64,000 nucleotides of DNA from Bacteroides intestinalis (GCF_902364365.1 NZ_CABJDN010000003.1:186001-250000); one strand, 5' to 3'. Positions 50,727 to 61,174 are shown, counted from the first letter of the stretch. Numbers and translations are program-made. The notes: generated from the sequence alone by a model not told the origin.

Positions 50727-52079
50727 CTATTCAGGCTCTTTATTCCGAGCATTCCAAACTAATAATGCTAACAATACTGATAAGATTGCAGCCCCAATCC
50801 AAAACCAATTGATATACGTAAAGTCATAAACATCCGTTCCATCCACTACCGTCTTGTTTCCTTCGATCAACACACCACTCATCACATCCTGCAATCCGGC
50901 GCCTATGTAACTGGCAATCCCCACTACTCCCAGCGCCGCACCCGAAGCGTTACGCGGAGCAATATCAACCGCCATCAGTCCACCCAGGAAACACAGTAAC
51001 ACGCCGATGCTCGTTCCAAACAATATCATGGCCACCACATCTACCCAAGTATGTGTACCGGGAACGAGCAGGAACAGACACAAAGCGGCTACATTCATTA
51101 ATCCGAAAATCAATGCAGGCACATTGCGACGTCCGCCGAACAGTTTATCCGATATGAATCCGGAAAAAACTGTACCAACAATGCCGCAAACCGAATTGAT
51201 AGAAATAATAAAACTGGCATCCAAAGTGGTATATCCCTTCTCCGCTTCCAGATAAAACACTCCCCAACTGTTCACCGCATAACGGCTGATGTACATAAAA
51301 GCACTGGACAAAGCCAATATCCAAATGGCAGGCATCAACAAAACCTGCTTTTGCGCTTTATTATAATCAGCAGCTTCCGCAGTATTCATTTCTTTTTTCT
51401 CTTTAGGCTGATTCACCGCCGGAAGTCCTTCGCTTTGAGGAGTATCATGAAGGAATCGCCATATTATCAATGCTCCGATAAGTCCCACGAGACCTGCGCC
51501 CAGAAAACCATACCTCCATCCCAGAACACTAACCACAGAAGCAACAATGATGAAAGTCAAAGCCTCGCCTATGTTATGGCTGGCAGACCAAAAGCCATAG
51601 AAAGACCCACGCTCTTTATCACTAAACCAACGGGAAAGCCCCACTACACACGAAGCAGCTCCCATAGACTGAAACCAACCACTGATTCCCCAAAGAATGG
51701 CAAAGAGAATAAATGAGTTGGTAAATCCCAAACAAAGATTGACCAAGGCAGTAACCAATAAGCCTGTAGTCATGAAACGTTTTATATTACTGCGATCAGC
51801 CAGGAATCCGTTTGTAAACTTTCCGATTGCATAGGTAAAGAAGAGTACAGAACCGATGATTCCTAATTCGGTTTCTGAAAAAATTCCCTCATCTACAATC
51901 GGTTTCTTCATTACATTCAAACTGAGCCGACAAACATAGTACATTCCATACCCAAAGGTTGCAGCCAAAAAAGTAGACCATTGCAAACGCTTCAACCGTT
52001 TCTTCTGTTCGGACAAAGACTCTCCGTTACAAGGTCTCGGCATTGAGACCCTGTAAAAATTAATAATATATTTCAGCAT
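50727..52079 (-). CDS. glpT: MFS organophosphate:phosphate antiporter (GlpT/UhpT type)
   Basis: A 450-residue carrier with 12 membrane segments and a large cytoplasmic loop at about 210-235. WSTFLAATFGYGMYYVCRLSLNVMKKP at the start and RWFSDKERGSFYGFWSASHNIGEALTF (about 143-170) are the signatures of the organophosphate:phosphate antiporter family, which includes GlpT, UhpT and PgtP. Behind a glycerophosphodiesterase gene (12-bp gap), glycerol-3-phosphate is the most likely cargo. It is the last gene of the SusCD-led operon. UhpT-like substrates cannot be excluded. Confidence 0.82.
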   Translation of the reverse strand: MLKYIINFYRVSMPRPCNGESLSEQKKRLKRLQWSTFLAATFGYGMYYVCRLSLNVMKKPIVDEGIFSETELGIIGSVLFFTYAIGKFTNGFLADRSNIKRFMTTGLLVTALVNLCLGFTNSFILFAILWGISGWFQSMGAASCVVGLSRWFSDKERGSFYGFWSASHNIGEALTFIIVASVVSVLGWRYGFLGAGLVGLIGALIIWRFLHDTPQSEGLPAVNQPKEKKEMNTAEAADYNKAQKQVLLMPAIWILALSSAFMYISRYAVNSWGVFYLEAEKGYTTLDASFIISINSVCGIVGTVFSGFISDKLFGGRRNVPALIFGLMNVAALCLFLLVPGTHTWVDVVAMILFGTSIGVLLCFLGGLMAVDIAPRNASGAALGVVGIASYIGAGLQDVMSGVLIEGNKTVVDGTDVYDFTYINWFWIGAAILSVLLALLVWNARNKEPE

Positions 52080-52091
52080 ATTCTTGTGAGG

Positions 52092-52997
52092 TTAATCGTG
52101 AAGCTTTTTTGCTTTCAGATATTCCAGCAATAGCGCAGGCCGATCTGTCTGAATCAGTTTAGCTCCTTGTCCAATAATCCATCCCCAACTCTCACCCGGT
52201 TGTTTCAACTCTACAGCGAGGTCATCATCATGGCCACCACAAAGTTCAGGCCACAAACTGTTTATGAAAATCTTCGCGCCACTATCATGTACTTTCTTTA
52301 TCAGTCTCAGCACCTCCGGTCCGTCATTATCAAATACCAATTCAAAAGCCTGAGGTTTCATGTGTTCTAAATAACCGTCAATAATCGCTTCAGCACCTTC
52401 CTTGTGTAAATTGATCACAGGCATGAAAATCATCTTATCCAGCACTTCTCCATTTTCTGCTTTCACCTGATCATAAGGTAGCCCGGCTTTCATTATGCAC
52501 TGATGCACAGTACCTGTTTTTTCAAGAATAGCGTATGCCTCTTTAAAATAGTCATAACCTTTATCCACATTCACCATAATTTTACCTTTACACAACTTCA
52601 TCACTTCTTCAAAAGTAGGTATCAGGTGACGGGTTTTATGTCCGGCTCCACTTCGCATACGGAACTGGCGCAACTCTTCCAACGTATAATCTTCCGGTTT
52701 ACCTTTACCCGTGGTAGTACGGTCAATCGTTTTGTCATGCATCAGGATAAGATGCCCATCTTTAGTACGCTTCAAATCAATTTCAACCATATCCACCCCC
52801 ATATCAATGCAATTTTGAATGGCTTGCAATGAGTTTTCAGGAGCATTACGCCAATCCGCACGGTGCGAAACCACCAGAATTGATTTTTCAGCAGATTCAT
52901 TAAATGCTTTATGAATCCGTTCAGCAGGACTTTGCCCCCATAACGCAACTGTACACAATAATAAAAGACAACTCAATAAAAATAGATTCCTTCTCAT
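52092..52997 (-). CDS. Glycerophosphodiester phosphodiesterase (exported)
   Basis: A 301-residue enzyme with a signal peptide (LFLLSCLLLLCTVALWGQS). The GDPD motifs are complete: VVSHRADWRNAPENSLQAI (His and Arg plus the PEN), MVEIDLKRTKDGHLILMHD (metal Glu/Asp and catalytic His), and WGWIIGQGAKLIQTDRPALLLEYL at the end. It would split glycerophosphodiesters in the periplasm or at the surface into glycerol-3-phosphate and an alcohol such as choline, ethanolamine, glycerol or inositol. It lies 12 bp from both neighbours. Confidence 0.9.
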   Translation of the reverse strand: MRRNLFLLSCLLLLCTVALWGQSPAERIHKAFNESAEKSILVVSHRADWRNAPENSLQAIQNCIDMGVDMVEIDLKRTKDGHLILMHDKTIDRTTTGKGKPEDYTLEELRQFRMRSGAGHKTRHLIPTFEEVMKLCKGKIMVNVDKGYDYFKEAYAILEKTGTVHQCIMKAGLPYDQVKAENGEVLDKMIFMPVINLHKEGAEAIIDGYLEHMKPQAFELVFDNDGPEVLRLIKKVHDSGAKIFINSLWPELCGGHDDDLAVELKQPGESWGWIIGQGAKLIQTDRPALLLEYLKAKKLHD

Positions 52998-53009
52998 AAA
53001 TTTTATTGT

Positions 53010-54212
53010 TTATTTTATACATTCAAGTATATCCGATTCGTAGATGACATGGCTTTGGAATACAGGAACCGCATCATCAAAAACATACATACGATATTTG
53101 TTACCTTCCGGATATACACGTACCATTATATGCCCCTGATGGGATGCCATTCTGTCAACCAAATCACCGATAACAATTTTAGTAGCCGGATGCATATTCG
53201 TGGAGAATATCTTTCTCTCTTCCGGATAAACTTCTTTAGAGAAAAGACGATACAGCACCGTATGATTAGGATGCAGAGCATCCCAAGTAGACATTATGAT
53301 ATTCTGAGGTGATAAATTCCGGAGAAATTTTTCATTAGTCCCGTCCTCATTGCCATGATGATTTAAAACCGCCACTTCCACTTTGCCTACCACATCAGAA
53401 ACCGGAGCCTCAATATCATGCCACTCTGGACGTCCCGGACGGGGAAAACCTGGAATATCTCCTCCTGTATAGTAATCAAATGCACCATAACTCAACTTTA
53501 TCACGCAGCTATACATATTTTCTCTGGGCATTTCGCTTTTTGAATAGTTGCCCTTTTCAGGAAATAATGAGACAGATCCTGCATCTCCATCCCAAACCTT
53601 GCCATTAGCATATACATTACGCACACCAAATGAATGATATTTTTCCGGTTCATTGCATAACACAAACTGCTTGCACGATCCCACATTAAAGGTTTCACGT
53701 TTAGTGCAGTCAGAGATTGATTTTACGAAATTACGATAGTTCATATAGCAAGAATCCTTATCGGAAGGAGGCATAAAGTCATCCCCTCTATCCACGATCA
53801 CCTTAGCAGGAAAATTCTGATATACCTCGGAAATACCGGTCAGATAATACCTGCCTTTATCCTCTTTCTTATGTAACCAACTACCGATATGATCTGAATG
53901 ATAATGTGTCAAGAGATAATAATCGATATTCGTTTTGCCTTTAGGTATAAAATAGCGAATATAATCTGCGATCCACTCACCAGCTTTCTTGGTATCATCA
54001 GGTTTGGCAGCTACGACCCTCTCTCCGACTCTATTATTCTCTCCGGCATCAATCAACAGAGTAGTTCCATCCGGCAAAATACAAAATGTGCAATCCCCTC
54101 GCCCGGTATTTATATGATGAATATCCATATATCCCTCTTTCCATTGAGGCAATTCCTGTGAGAAAGCACATTCAGCCACCAAGGCAAACAACAGTCCCCA
54201 AATATATTTCAT
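53010..54212 (-). CDS. Exported metallo-beta-lactamase-fold hydrolase (ComEC/Rec2-like)
   Basis: A 400-residue protein with a signal peptide (LLFALVAECAFSQ) and an MBL fold: DIHHINTGRGDCTFCILPDGTTLLIDAG at the start and the metal motif LLTHYHSDHIGSW (HxHxDH, about residues 101-110), with further His/Asp ligands (YTGGDIPG, LNHHGNEDG). It resembles the competence-type MBL group without membrane parts. In a locus with GDPD and GlpT, it may be a phosphodiesterase or phosphatase acting on imported or surface substrates, which is inference. Confidence 0.82.
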   Translation of the reverse strand: MKYIWGLLFALVAECAFSQELPQWKEGYMDIHHINTGRGDCTFCILPDGTTLLIDAGENNRVGERVVAAKPDDTKKAGEWIADYIRYFIPKGKTNIDYYLLTHYHSDHIGSWLHKKEDKGRYYLTGISEVYQNFPAKVIVDRGDDFMPPSDKDSCYMNYRNFVKSISDCTKRETFNVGSCKQFVLCNEPEKYHSFGVRNVYANGKVWDGDAGSVSLFPEKGNYSKSEMPRENMYSCVIKLSYGAFDYYTGGDIPGFPRPGRPEWHDIEAPVSDVVGKVEVAVLNHHGNEDGTNEKFLRNLSPQNIIMSTWDALHPNHTVLYRLFSKEVYPEERKIFSTNMHPATKIVIGDLVDRMASHQGHIMVRVYPEGNKYRMYVFDDAVPVFQSHVIYESDILECIK

Positions 54213-54281
54213 GTTCCATAGTTTTAGAAGGAAGCCTGAAAGTATTACCTCTCAGGCATCCCCACTCAATAAATACTCAGA

Positions 54282-55673
54282 TTAGTTATATCCCGGATTT
54301 TGAGGGAATGTTTCCGGATTGTCGATCAAATCAACCTCCGTTTTCGGAATAGGATATAAATAATCATTCTTTGTTATCGTGAAACCAACCTTTGACATAG
54401 CTTCTATCGCCGTATCTGTACGAATCAAATCAAACCAGCGATGCAGTTCGAACGGAAATTCCAAACGGCGTTCTTCCAATACAGCCTTGCGGAAAGCACT
54501 CTGGTCTTTCAAATCCGTCACTTTATATTCCACTGCATTTGCACGCTTACGAATCAAATTCAAATAGCTCAGTGCCTTACTTGATTCAGAATTTTCATAG
54601 GCCACTTCATTATGAGCCTCAGCACACATCAGCAATACATCCGCCCATCTCAATAATGGTAAGTCAAATCCAACCTTTGCCGTAGTAGCGTCGAACGTAT
54701 CGTAATACTTGGCTATTACATTATTGTTAGCATCCACCTTCTTATATTCGATCATGGCTTTACGATCGTCCGTATTTCCATAAGAAGCTAAAAGTTTGCT
54801 ATCAATAACCGACTTATCCTTAAAGTAATCGTTGTAGCCATGTCCTTCCCCAAGAACTGACTTTGAATATCGTACAGCGAACAGAATTTCTTTATTCATC
54901 TCCTGGTTTACATCAAAAACATCAGCAACGGTGTTCTGCAAACCATATTTAGATGAATAATCTTTGACTATGTTATCCAGCAAAGTCGCTGCTGCCGACC
55001 ACTTTTGTTGTGTCAGATAAGCTTTTGCCAATAATGCCTTTGCAGCTACGGAAGTGGCTCTTCCCAGATTGTCATCATCATAAGCAGAAGTAAGCATACC
55101 GGATGCAACCTCCAAATCCTCTTCTATGGCTTTATAGACATCCGCCACTGCACTACGCCCATAGCTCTTAGCTTCAGCAGCGGTCACCGGTTTCAGAATC
55201 AGAGGTGCAGCTCCCCAAAGACGAACAATATTGAAATAGGCTAAAGCCCGTAAAAACATAGCTTCCCCTTCATACTGCTTTTTCAACGCGGCATCTGTTA
55301 CCACATCTATACTTGCAAGTACATTGTTGCATCTATATATCTGGTTATATAATTCTTTCCATGCATAGCGAACGACATTATTTCCGGATGTAGCAGTAAA
55401 ATTATCAATGAAGTAGAACATACCGGCTGCTCCACCGGGATTAATGTCCTCCACATTATCAGACCTTAACTCCATGAGGGAAATGAAGTATTCGCCATAT
55501 TGATAGGTTCCTTGTAATGAACCATAACAAGCGGACAATGCAGAATTTATATCAGAAGTATTTTTATAGTAATTTGCCGAAGAAGCCTCAGATATAGGTG
55601 TCAAGTCCAGAAAATCACTACAGCTGGTAAGCAACAGAGATGCAAAAGCTACAATATAATATTTAATTTTCAT
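54282..55673 (-). CDS. SusD/RagB-family outer-membrane lipoprotein
   Basis: A 463-residue lipoprotein; the lipobox LLLTSC gives Cys18 after cleavage. DFLDLTPISEASSANYYKNTSDINSALSACYGSL and the C-terminal RRLEFPFELHRWFDLIRT, then YLYPIPKTEVDLIDNPETFPQNPGY are family hallmarks. It is the lid of the SusC channel and binds the substrate at the surface. It follows susC by 11 bp. Its length is at the short end of the family, which suggests a compact or unusual substrate. Confidence 0.94.
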   Translation of the reverse strand: MKIKYYIVAFASLLLTSCSDFLDLTPISEASSANYYKNTSDINSALSACYGSLQGTYQYGEYFISLMELRSDNVEDINPGGAAGMFYFIDNFTATSGNNVVRYAWKELYNQIYRCNNVLASIDVVTDAALKKQYEGEAMFLRALAYFNIVRLWGAAPLILKPVTAAEAKSYGRSAVADVYKAIEEDLEVASGMLTSAYDDDNLGRATSVAAKALLAKAYLTQQKWSAAATLLDNIVKDYSSKYGLQNTVADVFDVNQEMNKEILFAVRYSKSVLGEGHGYNDYFKDKSVIDSKLLASYGNTDDRKAMIEYKKVDANNNVIAKYYDTFDATTAKVGFDLPLLRWADVLLMCAEAHNEVAYENSESSKALSYLNLIRKRANAVEYKVTDLKDQSAFRKAVLEERRLEFPFELHRWFDLIRTDTAIEAMSKVGFTITKNDYLYPIPKTEVDLIDNPETFPQNPGYN

Positions 55674-55684
55674 ATCTTGATTAT

Positions 55685-58600
55685 TTAAAAGGTTACGTTT
55701 AATCCGAATACAAATGATTTAGACAGAGGATATGTACCATAATCGATACCGGGAGTCAGTGAACCGCCTTTCATATTCACTTCCGGATTATATCCGCTAT
55801 ATTTGGTAAAAGTGAAAGGATTCTGGGTAGAGAAATAAACTCTTGCCCGGCTGATTCCTACATTGGTCAGCAATGATTTAGGCAGCGTATATCCAAAAGT
55901 GATATTCTTAATTCTCATATAAGAACCATCTTCAATATGCCAGGTAGAAGTAGTACCATTCATACCCGTTGCACTTCTGTTTGCACGGACTACATAGCCG
56001 CTGCCCGGATTACTTTCTGATTGCCAGCGGTCCAAAGCATCGACCTGACAGTTATTTCCTCCTTCCATATTATCAATGTAGCGACGGAATATATTAGCAA
56101 TCTTATTTCCTTGTACACCCTGCAGGGCAATAGAGAGATCAAACCACTTATATTTCAACTCTGTAGAGAAACCATACGTGAACTTCGGCATATAATTTCC
56201 TGTAATAGTACGGTCGTTCTCGTCAATCTCCATATTACCGTCCATATCTTTGAAACGGAAATCTCCCGGTTTCGCGCCACTGACATAAGCATATTTACGT
56301 TGGCTCTTATCCGGATTCTTCGAGTTATCAATCTCTGCCTGATTGGCAAATACACCATCCGTTACCAAAGTGTAATAGTTGCCGATAGGCTCTCCGACTT
56401 TGGTAATGAAAGTCACACTCTCGGCAGTTGTTATCATTTCATCAACACCGCCCAAATCCTTTACTTCATTCCGGTTGGCGGAGATATTAAAGCGATTGTT
56501 CCACGTAAAGTCTCCCCAAGTATTTGTAGTAGAAATAGCAAATTCGACACCCTTATTATTTACTTTTCCGATATTCATAGGCACTGTACTGAAACCGGAA
56601 AATTCGGCAACCGGTACATCCAGTAACATATCAGTTGTATTACTGTTATATAAATCCAGTTCTAAAGTCAGCATATTGAACAGTCCTATTTCCAGACCCA
56701 GATTGAACATAGCTGTCTTTTCCCACCCCAAATCAGGATTTCCAGCCGTTGCAGGACGCAAACCGCTGGCAAGAGTGCCGTCAGCTTTTCCCAACACATA
56801 ATTGTCTTCCGATAACGTAGCATAATACTCGTAATTGCCAATATTGAAATTACCGCTGATACCGTAGCTCGCACGCAATTTCAGGGATGTAAGCCATTTT
56901 ATATCTTTCATAAAATCTTCTTCACTGATATACCATCCGGCAGAAGCTGAGGGAAACATACCCCACCGGTTATTCTTTCCGAAACGGGATGAACCATCCA
57001 TACGGGCAGCAGCAGATAGCAGATACTTGCCCTTATATGAATATTGCACACGTGCCAATGCCGATAACAACGACCATTCGTAAGCTGTTGCACTCCAGCT
57101 TGTAATAGCTGATGCTGCATTCATGGTATGTACCAAGTCATTAGGATAACCATTACCGGCCAGCAATGAAGTGTTCACAGATTCTTTCTGTGCAGTCCAC
57201 CCGGCTATGGCAGACAAATTATGTACATCTTTAATGACTGTAGTATATGACAAAGTGTTTTCCCATACCCAGTTCAGCATATTCTTATCACGCTTCGACC
57301 CTTCCGGCACTGAAGGCGGAAGTCGGTCTAAAGAAGTAGGCAAGGTGGAAGGTCTGTAATAAGAACGGCTGTAGCTGTTGAAATCCACACCGAAACTTGT
57401 CTTGAATTTCAGATTCTTATAGAGTTCATATTCACCATAGACGTTCCCCATAAAACGGTAACGTTTCATTTGGTCTTCCTTTTCATTTGCCAAAGCTACA
57501 GGATTTACAATCTGCGGATGCTTATACTGCCAGTTCCATTGATCAAAATTATAAGAACCGTCGGCATTGTACACCGGCATAGTGGGCGACATGGCCAAAG
57601 CAGAAGCAACGATTGTCTCTTCTTTATATCTGTCCTCGGTAGGAACGATGTTATACACAGAATAATTAAAAGACAGATTAGTCCCGAAGGTGAATTTCTT
57701 ATAGTTAGCATCGACTTTTCCTCTGGCTCCCATCTGTTCAAAATCCGAACCGATAACAATACCCTGTTCTTTCATGTAATTACCGGAAATAAAATATCTG
57801 GTAGCCTTGTTCCCTCCGGACAGAGAAAGATTATGGCTTGTGACGATTCCTGTTCTCATAACTTCGTCTTGCCAATCTGTATTCGTCAGTCCGGTTTCAC
57901 CATTGATATATGGCATTATTTCGGGAGGTAGCAAATAAGCCTGATTGATAACATCCGGTTTCTTCCCCAACTTCTGGTTACGAACTTCATTAGAATCATT
58001 GATGCTACCTTCAATACCTTTACTTTCCAGCAAATCAAGATAAGCATTGTTGTGTCCGTCATAGGAGAGCCGAGCATATTCATACGCATCCAGCATATCT
58101 ATCTTTTTAGTACGCTGCTGGAAACCTACATATCCATCATATTGTACGGTAGGCTTCATATCTTTGCCTTCTTTACCCTGCTTAGTAGTAATAATGACTA
58201 CACCGTTTGCACCTCTTGATCCATAAATGGCTGCCGCCGAAGCATCTTTCAAAACTTCGATGGACTCAATGTCATTCATATTAATGGAACTCAAAGGAGA
58301 TACATTCTGCCCTGTACCACTTCCGGCTTCACCGGACATGGGGAAACCATCTACTACATACAACGGTTCCGTACCGGCAGTAATACTACCACTACCTCTT
58401 ACCTTAATAGACAATCCTCCACCCGGGATGCCATTCGGTTGTGAAACCTGCACACCGGTCATCTTACCGACAAGCGCCTGATCCACACTGGAAACGGGAA
58501 CTGCCAGTTCACTCGCTTTCATTGAGGAAATAGAAGTGGTTACATCGCGTTTACGTTGTACACCGTATCCTACTACCACGACTTCATCCAACATTTCGTT

Positions 58601-59158
58601 ATCTTCCTTCAAAGTGATATTTTGCAAGGCTTTGTCATTCGCTTTAAAAGTCAGTGTCTGGTAACCAATGAATGAAATGGTTACTTCTGCATTTTCCGGA
58701 ACATTGGCTAAGGTATATTCACCGTCAATGTTTGTAATTGAGCCCAGCGTAGTTCCTTGTATCGCCACACTCGCCCCAATCACCGGCTCACCGTTTTCAT
58801 CAATGATCTTTCCGGTGATTGATCTTACTTTTGTTTGGTCAGCACCCGGCATTGTCCCTTTTTTGGAAATCACAATCATCTTATTCTTTAGGTTCACCTC
58901 CAATGATTTGTCAAGGATAGATGACAATGCCTCTACAACGGGAGTATTTTCAAAAGTCGCATTAACCTTTTTATTCTCGTTTACTTCGTCTTTCTGATAG
59001 ATAATGGACAGCCCTGTTTGACTCTCAATTTCCTTCAACACAGTTTTCAATGTTTGTTCCTCAAAAACTTTGCTGACTGTCTGGGCATTTACTGACAATG
59101 AACCCAAACTGAGCAAGAACAGAAGGAATAAGCATAGAATTGATTTTCGGTTGTTCAT
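55685..59158 (-). CDS. SusC/RagA TonB-linked outer-membrane receptor with STN domain
   Basis: A 1157-residue importer: signal peptide (about 1-26), STN domain (about 50-100, IIYQKDEVNENKKVNATFENTPVVEAL) that signals to FecR, carboxypeptidase-like domain (about 112-195), plug with VVVGYGVQRKRDVT and SAAIYGSRGANGVVIITTKQG (about 205-330), and a 22-strand barrel ending FGLNVTF. The STN domain marks control through the anti-sigma FecR gene just upstream (38-bp gap). With SusD it brings in a substrate; the associated genes suggest a phosphodiester rather than a glycan. Confidence 0.96.
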   Translation of the reverse strand: MNNRKSILCLFLLFLLSLGSLSVNAQTVSKVFEEQTLKTVLKEIESQTGLSIIYQKDEVNENKKVNATFENTPVVEALSSILDKSLEVNLKNKMIVISKKGTMPGADQTKVRSITGKIIDENGEPVIGASVAIQGTTLGSITNIDGEYTLANVPENAEVTISFIGYQTLTFKANDKALQNITLKEDNEMLDEVVVVGYGVQRKRDVTTSISSMKASELAVPVSSVDQALVGKMTGVQVSQPNGIPGGGLSIKVRGSGSITAGTEPLYVVDGFPMSGEAGSGTGQNVSPLSSINMNDIESIEVLKDASAAAIYGSRGANGVVIITTKQGKEGKDMKPTVQYDGYVGFQQRTKKIDMLDAYEYARLSYDGHNNAYLDLLESKGIEGSINDSNEVRNQKLGKKPDVINQAYLLPPEIMPYINGETGLTNTDWQDEVMRTGIVTSHNLSLSGGNKATRYFISGNYMKEQGIVIGSDFEQMGARGKVDANYKKFTFGTNLSFNYSVYNIVPTEDRYKEETIVASALAMSPTMPVYNADGSYNFDQWNWQYKHPQIVNPVALANEKEDQMKRYRFMGNVYGEYELYKNLKFKTSFGVDFNSYSRSYYRPSTLPTSLDRLPPSVPEGSKRDKNMLNWVWENTLSYTTVIKDVHNLSAIAGWTAQKESVNTSLLAGNGYPNDLVHTMNAASAITSWSATAYEWSLLSALARVQYSYKGKYLLSAAARMDGSSRFGKNNRWGMFPSASAGWYISEEDFMKDIKWLTSLKLRASYGISGNFNIGNYEYYATLSEDNYVLGKADGTLASGLRPATAGNPDLGWEKTAMFNLGLEIGLFNMLTLELDLYNSNTTDMLLDVPVAEFSGFSTVPMNIGKVNNKGVEFAISTTNTWGDFTWNNRFNISANRNEVKDLGGVDEMITTAESVTFITKVGEPIGNYYTLVTDGVFANQAEIDNSKNPDKSQRKYAYVSGAKPGDFRFKDMDGNMEIDENDRTITGNYMPKFTYGFSTELKYKWFDLSIALQGVQGNKIANIFRRYIDNMEGGNNCQVDALDRWQSESNPGSGYVVRANRSATGMNGTTSTWHIEDGSYMRIKNITFGYTLPKSLLTNVGISRARVYFSTQNPFTFTKYSGYNPEVNMKGGSLTPGIDYGTYPLSKSFVFGLNVTF

Positions 59159-59196
59159 AGCTTTTCTTGATTTAATTAGTTGTTACAAAATTGATT

Positions 59197-60186
59197 TTAT
59201 TCTCTGATATATATATCCTTTCCTCTGCGTTCGACGGTTATCGGGATGATCTCCTGCAAAGCAGCCATCACCTCTCCTATCGTCTCACGGTTTCTTAATG
59301 AAATACGGAAACGCTTGGCACCTACCTGTTCCGATTCCAGACTGATGTTGACGTCATACTGGCGGGATAGTTTCGCTACCAGTTCTTTCAACGTAATATC
59401 CTCAAATTCAATCCGATTCTCCGACCAGGCTTTCCATTGCTTCACATCGTTACGGGTACGTGTGATTTTTCCGGTAGCCATATCCAACTTCACAAATTCA
59501 CCGGGAGTCATCTCTATCCGCTGTTCTCCATGATGGATTTCGACAATACCTTCCATCAGTGCCGTAGTGACAACTGAGTCTTCGGGATAGGCGGAAACAT
59601 CGAATTTCGTTCCTTTCACCACTACATCATATCCACAGGTTTGCACCGTGAAGTTGGCCTTTTCCTTCTTCGTGACTTCAAAATAAGCCTCACCGCTAAG
59701 TATTACTTTACGATTCCGTTCGTTGAACTTATCCGAATACTTCAGTACGGAACCGGCATTCAGCCATACCACCGTACCATCTGCCAAAGTCATCTTGCTC
59801 TTTTCTCCGTAGGGAGCCTCGAATACGAAATAATCTTCGGTAGAAGATAAGGAAGCAATGTTCCAGATGCCCAGCGTAGCCCCGGCAGTAAGCACCACGA
59901 TGGCGGCTACGGCAGCCACTCTGCGCCAGAAGCTGAAATAGCGGCGTGGCAACATCGGCATGATAGCCTCTTGCGTACGAAGGCGGCGTTGCAGACGTTG
60001 CCATTCCTGCATGGTCTGTTCGTCCCCTTCATTAGTAACTTTCCATTCTTTTTCCCACTGGCGAAACCGCAGACGGTTTTCTTCCGCTTGCTCAATGTAG
60101 CTGAACAAGAGTTTCTCTTCCGTCTTTGAAATGTGTCCTTCAAAGTAGCGGATCGCCAATTCGTGAATGTTTGTTTCTGTTTTCAT
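59197..60186 (-). CDS. FecR-family anti-sigma factor
   Basis: From ATG 60186 (MKTETNIHELAIRYFEGHISKTEEKLL) the protein has about 329 residues. A cytoplasmic anti-sigma part (about 1-78) is followed by a membrane segment (AAVAAIVVLTAGATLGIW), the FecR domain (about 110-215, ANFTVQTCGYDVVVKGTKFDVSAY) and a C-terminal DUF4974 (about 255-325) that contacts the receptor's STN domain. It holds the ECF sigma factor until the receptor signals that substrate is bound. A longer frame from 60213 adds residues with no counterpart in the family. Confidence 0.93.
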   Translation of the reverse strand: MKTETNIHELAIRYFEGHISKTEEKLLFSYIEQAEENRLRFRQWEKEWKVTNEGDEQTMQEWQRLQRRLRTQEAIMPMLPRRYFSFWRRVAAVAAIVVLTAGATLGIWNIASLSSTEDYFVFEAPYGEKSKMTLADGTVVWLNAGSVLKYSDKFNERNRKVILSGEAYFEVTKKEKANFTVQTCGYDVVVKGTKFDVSAYPEDSVVTTALMEGIVEIHHGEQRIEMTPGEFVKLDMATGKITRTRNDVKQWKAWSENRIEFEDITLKELVAKLSRQYDVNISLESEQVGAKRFRISLRNRETIGEVMAALQEIIPITVERRGKDIYIRE

Positions 60187-60298
60187 AAATTCTCTTTCTA
60201 TAGGATGTAACAACTAATTTTAATTCTACCCAACCCCGGAAATAGAAAAAAGCAGAAAATTTTTAGTTCTCTGCTTTTTCTCCTCCCGGTTATTCTGT

Positions 60299-60928
60299 TT
60301 ATTCGTTCATAATCACCCAAGCTAAAACCATTATATAGATGTCTACCGGATATTTATCCTTGAAGTGACGTTCAAAAAGGGCAAGGGCTTTAGAAATATG
60401 TTTCTCCACGGCTGTAGTGGATATTTGCAGTTTATCGGCTATCTCCCTGTTCTTGAGATGTGTGAACCGGCTCAACAGGAAGACTTCGCGGCAACGGTCG
60501 GGCAACTGACCGATGACGAGTTTGATTTGCTCCTGCAATTCGTCATAGAGGAGTTTATTGTCCGCGTCAAAGGTGAAGTCGGTATAGTAAAGCCGTTCTT
60601 CCCCGTCAATGGACGCCAGGTATTCAATCCGGTGTTTCTCTACAATAGATATGTGTTTCAGGTAATTCAGGCATCCGTTGCGCACCATTGCAAACAGCAA
60701 AGAAGTTATAGAGACTGACGAAAGCAAGTCCCTCTTCTCCCAGAATTTCAGGAAACATTCCTGAATAATATCCCGGACGATTTCTTCATCTTCTATAAAG
60801 CGAACAGCATATCCACGCAAACGGGGAAAGTAATTTTTAAACAGATAGACGAAGGCTTCTTCGTTTCCCCGTTTTATCTCCCCCAATAAATAGCTATCAT
60901 CTGAAAAATCAGCCATATTCTTTTCCAT
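60299..60928 (-). CDS. ECF RNA polymerase sigma factor (Bacteroidetes group)
   Basis: A 209-residue sigma-70-like factor: region 2 (about 25-95, LFKNYFPRLRGYAVRFIEDEEIVRDIIQECFLKFWEKRDLL) and region 4 (about 130-185, LPDRCREVFLLSRFTHLKNREIADKLQISTTAVEKHISKAL). It is controlled by the FecR gene downstream and should drive the susC operon. Its own promoter must lie in 60929-61174, which shows the palindrome AGGTTTTGCAAACCT near 60972 and nothing else clear. A later ATG (MADFSDD) four codons in is equally possible. Confidence 0.94.
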   Translation of the reverse strand: MEKNMADFSDDSYLLGEIKRGNEEAFVYLFKNYFPRLRGYAVRFIEDEEIVRDIIQECFLKFWEKRDLLSSVSITSLLFAMVRNGCLNYLKHISIVEKHRIEYLASIDGEERLYYTDFTFDADNKLLYDELQEQIKLVIGQLPDRCREVFLLSRFTHLKNREIADKLQISTTAVEKHISKALALFERHFKDKYPVDIYIMVLAWVIMNE

Positions 60929-61174
60929 GCTTATATTTTAAAGGAACAAAGATTGTTAGAAGTAAATAATTAGGTTTTGCAAACCTATTAAAATTTTGTT
61001 CCAATACAAAATGAAAAAGGGATTGTTTTTTTATTCGCTTACTGATTTTGAAGAATTGAACAAGAAAAGTTCTTTACATAAAACATAATGCAACAATACA
61101 CTACACAGATATCAGCGGAATCAGTGACAGTGTTCTTGTTAAACAGGCTTTTATAAATAGATACCAATATAGAT

